Below, one piece after another: positions 6,573 through 9,439 of a stretch of 9,439 nt of DNA (within the stretch, counting starts at the first letter, position 1; every line of letters starts with the position of its first letter). The translations under genes were made by a program, and so were the position numbers. The notes beneath the pieces are model-generated. The model worked only from the letters and a program-made list of their open reading frames with translations, was not told where the DNA came from and made no database searches. The DNA lies in the NCBI GenBank assembly GCA_029857875.1, contig JAOUGB010000058.1, positions 1-9,439 of the forward strand, read 5' to 3'. Source of the stretch: Desulfobacteraceae bacterium (GTDB taxonomy: Bacteria > Desulfobacterota > Desulfobacteria > Desulfobacterales > UBA11574).

Positions 6573-6833
6573 TCATTCATAATGAGTCCACATCCGAATA
6601 ACTTTAACCACTTTTTCGTCATCAAGAATCTGATAGACTATCCGGTGTTGTATATTTATCCGCCGGGAAAAGGCCCCGGATAAATCACCTAATAACTTTT
6701 CGAATGGTGGAGGAAACTGGTAGGGATTTTCCCGCAATATTTCAATCAGCTTTTCGGCTTTTGGACGTATCCCGGCAGCGGAAAGTTTTTTGGCGTCTTC
6801 TTGAGCCTGTTTTGTGAAAACGACTTGCCACAT
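6573..6833 (-). CDS. yoeB: YoeB/Txe-family mRNA interferase toxin
   Basis: 86 residues of the RelE/YoeB fold, normal length (E. coli YoeB is 84). YoeB toxins cut mRNA in the ribosomal A site. The residues matching the known catalytic set are Glu45 (FEKLLGDLSG), Arg64 (HRIVYQI) and the C-terminal His84 followed by Tyr85. The SRRI..QHRIVY block is diagnostic of the family. Its ATG overlaps the antitoxin stop by one base (TAATG), indicating coupled translation. It looks intact. Confidence 0.92.
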   Translation of the reverse strand: MWQVVFTKQAQEDAKKLSAAGIRPKAEKLIEILRENPYQFPPPFEKLLGDLSGAFSRRINIQHRIVYQILDDEKVVKVIRMWTHYE

Positions 6834-7075
6834 TACCAGTCAAGTTCCTGGGTACATTCCTCGATTGGCGTGGCCAATCCTTCACGAATTGAATCCCTCA
6901 TGCCAGGAATATTCAGCAGGTACATGGTTTCCTGAATAGCGCGCCAGTCATCCTCTGAAATAAGCACAGCACTGCCGCGCTTACCCTTTATGATAATTGG
7001 TTCGTGGGAAGACGCTGCTTCGTCAATAAGTCGATATAGCTTTGCTCTTGCTTCACTAGCTGTAAGTGTCGGCAT
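6833..7075 (-). CDS. yefM: Phd/YefM-family antitoxin
   Basis: 80 residues. MPTLTASEARAKLYRLIDEA is the standard Phd/YefM N-terminus, followed by EPIIIKGKRGSAVLISEDDW (the DNA-binding, dimerising domain). The acidic C-terminal end (IEECTQELDW) neutralises the toxin. It is the upstream gene of the toxin-antitoxin operon and likely autorepresses it. The ribosome binding site is modest (AAAGGT). A 20-bp palindrome upstream could be its operator. Confidence 0.92.
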   Translation of the reverse strand: MPTLTASEARAKLYRLIDEAASSHEPIIIKGKRGSAVLISEDDWRAIQETMYLLNIPGMRDSIREGLATPIEECTQELDW

Positions 7076-7102
7076 GATTTACCTTTTAATTTTATAGAAT
7101 TT

Positions 7103-7142
7103 ATTATATCTTAAAAGTACGACATTGCGTACGCGTTGTCAA
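7103..7142 (-). promoter_or_regulatory. candidate promoter/operator region of yefM-yoeB
   Basis: The 20-bp near-palindrome at 7121-7140 (GACA, mismatch of two, GCGTACGC centre, TGTC) has 8 of 10 symmetric pairs. A TTGACA (plus 7137-7142) and a TATAAT (plus 7103-7108) are both present on the minus strand but 28 bp apart, too far for one promoter, so the exact promoter is unclear. Confidence 0.5.
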
Positions 7143-7156
7143 ATTGTATCACAGAG

Positions 7157-7227
7157 GCATAACGCAGAAGTCGCCGGCTGGTGTGAAGCTCAGCGAAACA
7201 CCAGTCGGGTGAACTTAAAGGTTATGT
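7157..7227 (-). other. attC-like site of the exported-protein cassette
   Basis: Outer boxes GCATAAC (7157-7163) and GTTATGT (7221-7227). Inner arms CTGGTGT (7178-7184) and ACACCAG (7198-7204) pair perfectly, with further outer pairing AAGT/ACTT. Length and layout closely match the site at 5762-5832. Confidence 0.85.
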
Positions 7228-7429
7228 CGGTTTGTGGTTCCTCGTGATACTCGATCGATCAACTCAGCAAGACGTAAGTATGCATTTGGAACGTGAATTC
7301 AACATGATATCTCACGCACCGATCCGTATTGATCGATGTAACGTTCACTATCTTCTTGCCATCGCTTACTGAATAAAAGTTATAATCTGAAGTACATCCC
7401 CAATTTTCCCCCAGCTGTTTCTTTTGGGT
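7228..7429. other. non-coding tail between attC-like site and orphan gene
   Basis: About 200 bp with no gene of its own. On the minus strand the frame of the orphan gene stays open for 58 codons after its TAA (TQKKQLGENWG... to a TGA near 7253). No start codon or ribosome binding site supports separate translation. It also contains one arm of a 20-bp inverted repeat (7376-7395). Confidence 0.4.
7376..7395. repeat. left arm of 20-bp inverted repeat bracketing the orphan gene
   Basis: The reverse complement matches 8071-8090 at 19 of 20 bases (core TTATAATCTGAAGTAC, perfect over 16). The arms enclose the exported-protein gene at 7430-8035. Confidence 0.85.
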
Positions 7430-8035
7430 TTATTTCAAATTTTTGATTATGTTCTTAAGCGTGTCATGCTGATTTTTCATAATATTACTAAGTATCTGCA
7501 TTGACTGCTGCTGTTTATTCATCGCGTCCTGAAGTTGCAACTGAAGTTGCTGGGACATATCCGTCATGGTCTGCAGTGTTCCATCGATATCCCGGTCATT
7601 TTCTGTCAGCGATTTCTCCTTTTGCTTCAGTAGAAGAGCGTACTTGTCGAATTTGTCCGCTATATCAAGAGCATTTTTTATATCAGCGTCGTTTATACGT
7701 TTGTTTTTCTGTGCTTTGATCTTTTTTATCTCACGGCGTATATCTGACGATGCTTTCTGGCTGAAAGTGATAAGCTGCTTATTTGTATTCTGAACCTCTG
7801 CCCGGCGCTCGGAGACAGTCGGCATACTACGCGTTTTGGCCGCTCTGTCAGATGATCGGCTTGAAGCAGATGCAGCATACCTGCTGAACTGACCGGGCTG
7901 TGACGGGCTCATGTCTTTTGAACCCGAAGACGATCCCGAGACACTTTTGTCCCCACTTATCGGACCGGTAGCGTATGATGCGCCGTACAAGTTCAAAACC
8001 ATAAAAGCTACAAACAAAATCACTTTCTTGCTCAT
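7430..8035 (-). CDS. exported coiled-coil protein, no recognised family
   Basis: 201 residues. The N-terminus is a clear Sec signal peptide: MSKK, a hydrophobic core VILFVAFMVLNLYG, and a likely cleavage after ASYA (about residue 22). A Ser-rich low-complexity linker follows (about residues 28-65: SGSSSGSK, SASSRSS). The rest is charged and heptad-like, predicted coiled coil (IKKIKAQKNKRI, then QLQLQLQDAMNKQQQSMQ), with no cysteine, lipobox or membrane anchor. It probably sits in the periplasm or outside the cell. The ATG is set by a strong GGAGG 7 bp upstream. I recognise no family and assign no function. It carries its own promoter within the cassette. Confidence 0.75.
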   Translation of the reverse strand: MSKKVILFVAFMVLNLYGASYATGPISGDKSVSGSSSGSKDMSPSQPGQFSRYAASASSRSSDRAAKTRSMPTVSERRAEVQNTNKQLITFSQKASSDIRREIKKIKAQKNKRINDADIKNALDIADKFDKYALLLKQKEKSLTENDRDIDGTLQTMTDMSQQLQLQLQDAMNKQQQSMQILSNIMKNQHDTLKNIIKNLK

Positions 8036-8070
8036 GACTCACCTCCATAATCATGCGGGTGTTGAGGGTC

Positions 8071-8090
8071 GTACTTCAGATTATAAGTTT
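8071..8090. repeat. right arm of 20-bp inverted repeat
   Basis: GTACTTCAGATTATAA (8071-8086) is the exact inverse of 7380-7395, with three of the next four bases also matching. It lies in the untranslated leader of the orphan gene. Confidence 0.85.
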
Positions 8091-8094
8091 CTTA

Positions 8095-8122
8095 GTTATA
8101 ATGTTTTGAGGTCTGATCTCAA
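8095..8122 (-). promoter_or_regulatory. candidate promoter of the exported-protein gene
   Basis: Minus-strand TTGAGA (plus 8117-8122), 16 bp, then TATAAC (plus 8095-8100). It would give a leader of about 55 nt. A GAG.TCAGA.CTC dyad overlaps the -35. Confidence 0.45.
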
Positions 8123-8278
8123 AAAGTATGCATTCCACATTTAATGGGCGTTGAAAAACGGAATCGGTGGACCGAGCCCACCTTAACTGGTTATTTGTTT
8201 TTCCATCTTTAATAGTTATCAAAAGTAAACGGCAGACTTGACCCATTTTCACTTCCCGTTTTTCTCATTGGATTTGCC
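8123..8278. other. intergenic DNA with no gene found
   Basis: No convincing coding region on either strand between the promoter and the next attC-like site. A short GGTGG/CCACC hairpin lies near 8165-8185 but lacks a T-run. Only a 19-codon minus-strand frame without a ribosome binding site is present. Confidence 0.4.
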
Positions 8279-8385
8279 GCATAACGGTGCGGATAACCAG
8301 CGGGCGGTTCTACTGTAACGTTTTTTCAGGTATATAGTGTAAAAAGCCCGCGATTCTTCCCGTCTGGTTCATCCGTAGGTTATAT
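8279..8385 (-). other. attC-like site of the TPMT-like methyltransferase cassette (longest)
   Basis: Outer boxes GCATAAC (8279-8285) and GTTATAT (8379-8385). Arms CGGATAACCAG (8290-8300) and CTGGTT-C-ATCCG (8364-8375) pair throughout with one bulged C (8370), a hallmark of attC. Next, GCGGGC (8300-8305) can pair with GCCCGC (8346-8351), leaving a 40-nt loop. It is 28 bp downstream of the methyltransferase stop. Confidence 0.8.
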
Positions 8386-8413
8386 GAGCAATTATGGTTA
8401 AAATTAAAAGCAG

Positions 8414-9019
8414 TTATGTAACATGCCGTTTCTGCATCAGACACCTCCAGGCTCTAGGTGGATTTGGACGATTCGATCCAAAGTAGCTTGATTGCAGTGA
8501 AAGAATCTCAAAGAAAGGCTCCACTGCCAAGACTATATCCCCTGCAGTTCGTTGAGGTGGACCAGGTCCTTGGCGATGCTCATCAGCGTTGCCAACGATT
8601 GTTAGCCACAGGCCAACTTCTTCCAAATGAGTAGCGACATTTTTGGCAAACCTTCTTCGATCATTTTCAGAACTAAATGAGTGAAAACAGCCTCTGTCAA
8701 ATACAAAACCAAAAGGAGCACCTTCAATTTTGTTCTTAAGAAAATCAACAAGCATGAAATCGCATTCGACATTGGCTTTAGAAGCTTTTTCTTTTGCCTT
8801 CTCTAAAGCAATGTCCGAAGTATCTGTACCAATAACCTGAAAGTGTTTCTGGGCAAGCCATATGGAATTGTCTCCGGTTCCACAGCCGATATCTAAAACT
8901 TTGCAGCTCAGAATAGGTTTTTGGGCCACAACTTCGATAAGATTGAAATCTGGCTGGCCGATATCCCAAGGAGTATCCCCTGATTTGTATCTTTCTCTGT
9001 AGCGCTCTTCGATTGTCAT
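8414..9019 (-). CDS. SAM-dependent methyltransferase, thiopurine methyltransferase-like
   Basis: 201 residues. The N-terminal ERYRERYKSGDTPWDIG (residues 5-21) is typical of the TPMT-like/tellurite-type small-molecule methyltransferases. SAM-binding motif I is VLDIGCGTGDN (41-51), with Asp66 in GTDTSD after strand 2, and FVFDRGCFHSF (105-115) in the motif IV region. The C-terminus has RTAGDIV and a PPRAW segment. The ATG at 9019 is preferred, with AAGGTG 7 bp upstream; a longer in-frame start at 9106 would run through the neighbouring attC site. Substrate unknown: thiol, selenium/tellurium or other small molecules are family possibilities. It forms a single-gene cassette. Confidence 0.9.
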   Translation of the reverse strand: MTIEERYRERYKSGDTPWDIGQPDFNLIEVVAQKPILSCKVLDIGCGTGDNSIWLAQKHFQVIGTDTSDIALEKAKEKASKANVECDFMLVDFLKNKIEGAPFGFVFDRGCFHSFSSENDRRRFAKNVATHLEEVGLWLTIVGNADEHRQGPGPPQRTAGDIVLAVEPFFEILSLQSSYFGSNRPNPPRAWRCLMQKRHVT

Positions 9020-9043
9020 CTGATTACACCTTATAGAAATGTC

Positions 9044-9105
9044 ATATAACAGTCGGCATAAGGCGCGGTGGTTTTTTGCCGTCGCCCTTAATGCCGTTGT
9101 TAGCA
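9044..9105 (-). other. attC-like site of the partial methyltransferase cassette
   Basis: Outer boxes ATATAAC (9044-9050) and GTTAGCA (9099-9105). Arms CGGCATAAGGCG (9054-9065) and CGCCCTTAATGCCG (9083-9096) pair with unpaired bases including A9090. It begins 7 bp after the stop of the gene to its right. Confidence 0.85.
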
Positions 9106-9112
9106 AAATATT

Positions 9113-9439
9113 TTACTTTTCTCTTTTGAATAGAGCATAAATGTATGGCCTTGGATCACCAAAAGGATTTATGTACGTATAGTCAAAATGAGAAACAAGT
9201 TTAAAAGATGAACCTAAGTTTGTTGATAATTCATTAACGGAGTACCTATGGAGCGTCAAACCGGCACATTTAGGCGCACCTATCAATGAAAATTCTGCAA
9301 ATACGGCATGACCACCTATTTTTAGAATTGATTTTAGATTTTCAAAATACCCTTTGATATCATTTTCATTGGTTAAGAAGTGCAAAACAGCCCTATCAAT
9401 CCATATGTCGACTTCCGGTATGGGCTCTTTGATTGGCTG
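9113..9439 (-). CDS. SAM-dependent methyltransferase, C-terminal part (start beyond window)
   Basis: The frame is open to the right edge, giving 108 codons (QPIKEPIPEVDIWIDRAV then LHFLTNEND...). The pattern IDRAVLHFLT, YFENLKSILKIGGHAVFAEFS and a C-terminal PYIYALFKR is the second half of a class I methyltransferase; the SAM-binding motif I half is outside the window. It differs clearly from the other two methyltransferases here. There is no internal start worth choosing (a TTG at 9385 lies mid-domain). Likely a small-molecule methylase; substrate unknown. It is the first visible cassette in array order. Confidence 0.85.
   Translation of the reverse strand, partial: QPIKEPIPEVDIWIDRAVLHFLTNENDIKGYFENLKSILKIGGHAVFAEFSLIGAPKCAGLTLHRYSVNELSTNLGSSFKLVSHFDYTYINPFGDPRPYIYALFKREK

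Larger units (their letters stand above)
4226..9439 (-). mobile_element. integron gene-cassette array (CALIN or distal chromosomal integron), continuing past the right edge
   Basis: Six imperfect palindromes with RYYYAAC/GTTRRRY-like outer boxes lie a few bases downstream of minus-strand genes or operons, and five of them separate successive small coding units. Several have an unpaired base within otherwise complementary arms, a known attC hallmark. Cargo is typical of chromosomal integrons: two toxin-antitoxin pairs, methyltransferases, and orphan small proteins with differing base composition. No tyrosine-recombinase gene or attI is visible. Because all genes point left, the integrase end should lie to the right. 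The left limit is set at the last recognisable site (4226). The 4340-5360 section is disturbed by other repeats, so its cassette structure is uncertain. Confidence 0.8.

Noticed and set aside
7911..8144. Plus-strand 77-codon frame over the start of the exported-protein gene
   Set aside because: It is antisense to the signal peptide and leader, with no ribosome binding site. Its TSDY similarity to the 7376-7395 region only reflects the inverted repeat.
8160..8215. Seventh attC-like site
   Set aside because: Only a 5-bp GGTGG/CCACC hairpin is present; outer RYYYAAC/GTTRRRY boxes with paired arms could not be found.
9020..9106. N-terminal extension of the TPMT-like methyltransferase up to 9106
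   Set aside because: The extra residues are encoded through the attC-like site at 9044-9105, and a good ribosome binding site precedes the ATG at 9019.
1..9439. CRISPR array, tRNA or rRNA genes
   Set aside because: No regularly spaced repeats and no recognisable tRNA or rRNA sequence were seen on either strand; the repeated GCATAAC boxes belong to the attC-like sites.

Overview
The window looks like bacterial chromosome, most likely from a Desulfobacterota (delta-proteobacterial, Desulfobacterales-like) or similar environmental Gram-negative. This is inferred from the style of the TopA zinc-ribbon tail, moderate GC with AT-rich accessory DNA, and a cassette array full of attC-like sites. There is no rRNA or other marker to fix the taxon.

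Region 1 (1-4100) is ordinary chromosome. It holds the nearly complete 3' part of topA (DNA topoisomerase I, + strand). A sugar phosphate isomerase/epimerase-like TIM-barrel gene runs convergently and overlaps the topA end by 20 bp. A class I SAM-dependent methyltransferase gene follows, also on the minus strand.

Region 2 (about 4226 to the right edge) is read as an integron gene-cassette array without a visible integrase (a CALIN, or the distal part of a chromosomal integron). Six imperfect palindromes of about 62-107 bp have GCATAAC / GTTATGC-type outer boxes and inner paired arms. They lie at 4226-4302, 5762-5832, 6507-6568, 7157-7227, 8279-8385 and 9044-9105. Each sits just downstream of a minus-strand gene or operon, the geometry expected of attC sites. 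In array order (right to left) the cargo is: a partial methyltransferase; a thiopurine-methyltransferase-like methyltransferase; an orphan exported coiled-coil protein with its own promoter, bracketed by a 20-bp inverted repeat; a YefM/YoeB-type toxin-antitoxin pair; a VapBC pair with a promoter and operator-like palindrome; an AT-rich PH-like small protein; and a SLOG/YpsA-like Rossmann protein behind a leader with an intrinsic terminator.

The stretch around the last two genes (4340-5360) does not follow the clean cassette pattern. It carries about 50-bp direct repeats and GGTCTGACC/GGTCAGACC inverted motifs, suggesting a small palindromic mobile element has invaded or replaced an attC. The cargo genes need not work together. 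They are a typical cassette mixture of stabilising toxin-antitoxin pairs, small-molecule methyltransferases and proteins of unknown role. All lie on one strand, so the integrase and attI, if present, should lie beyond the right end.
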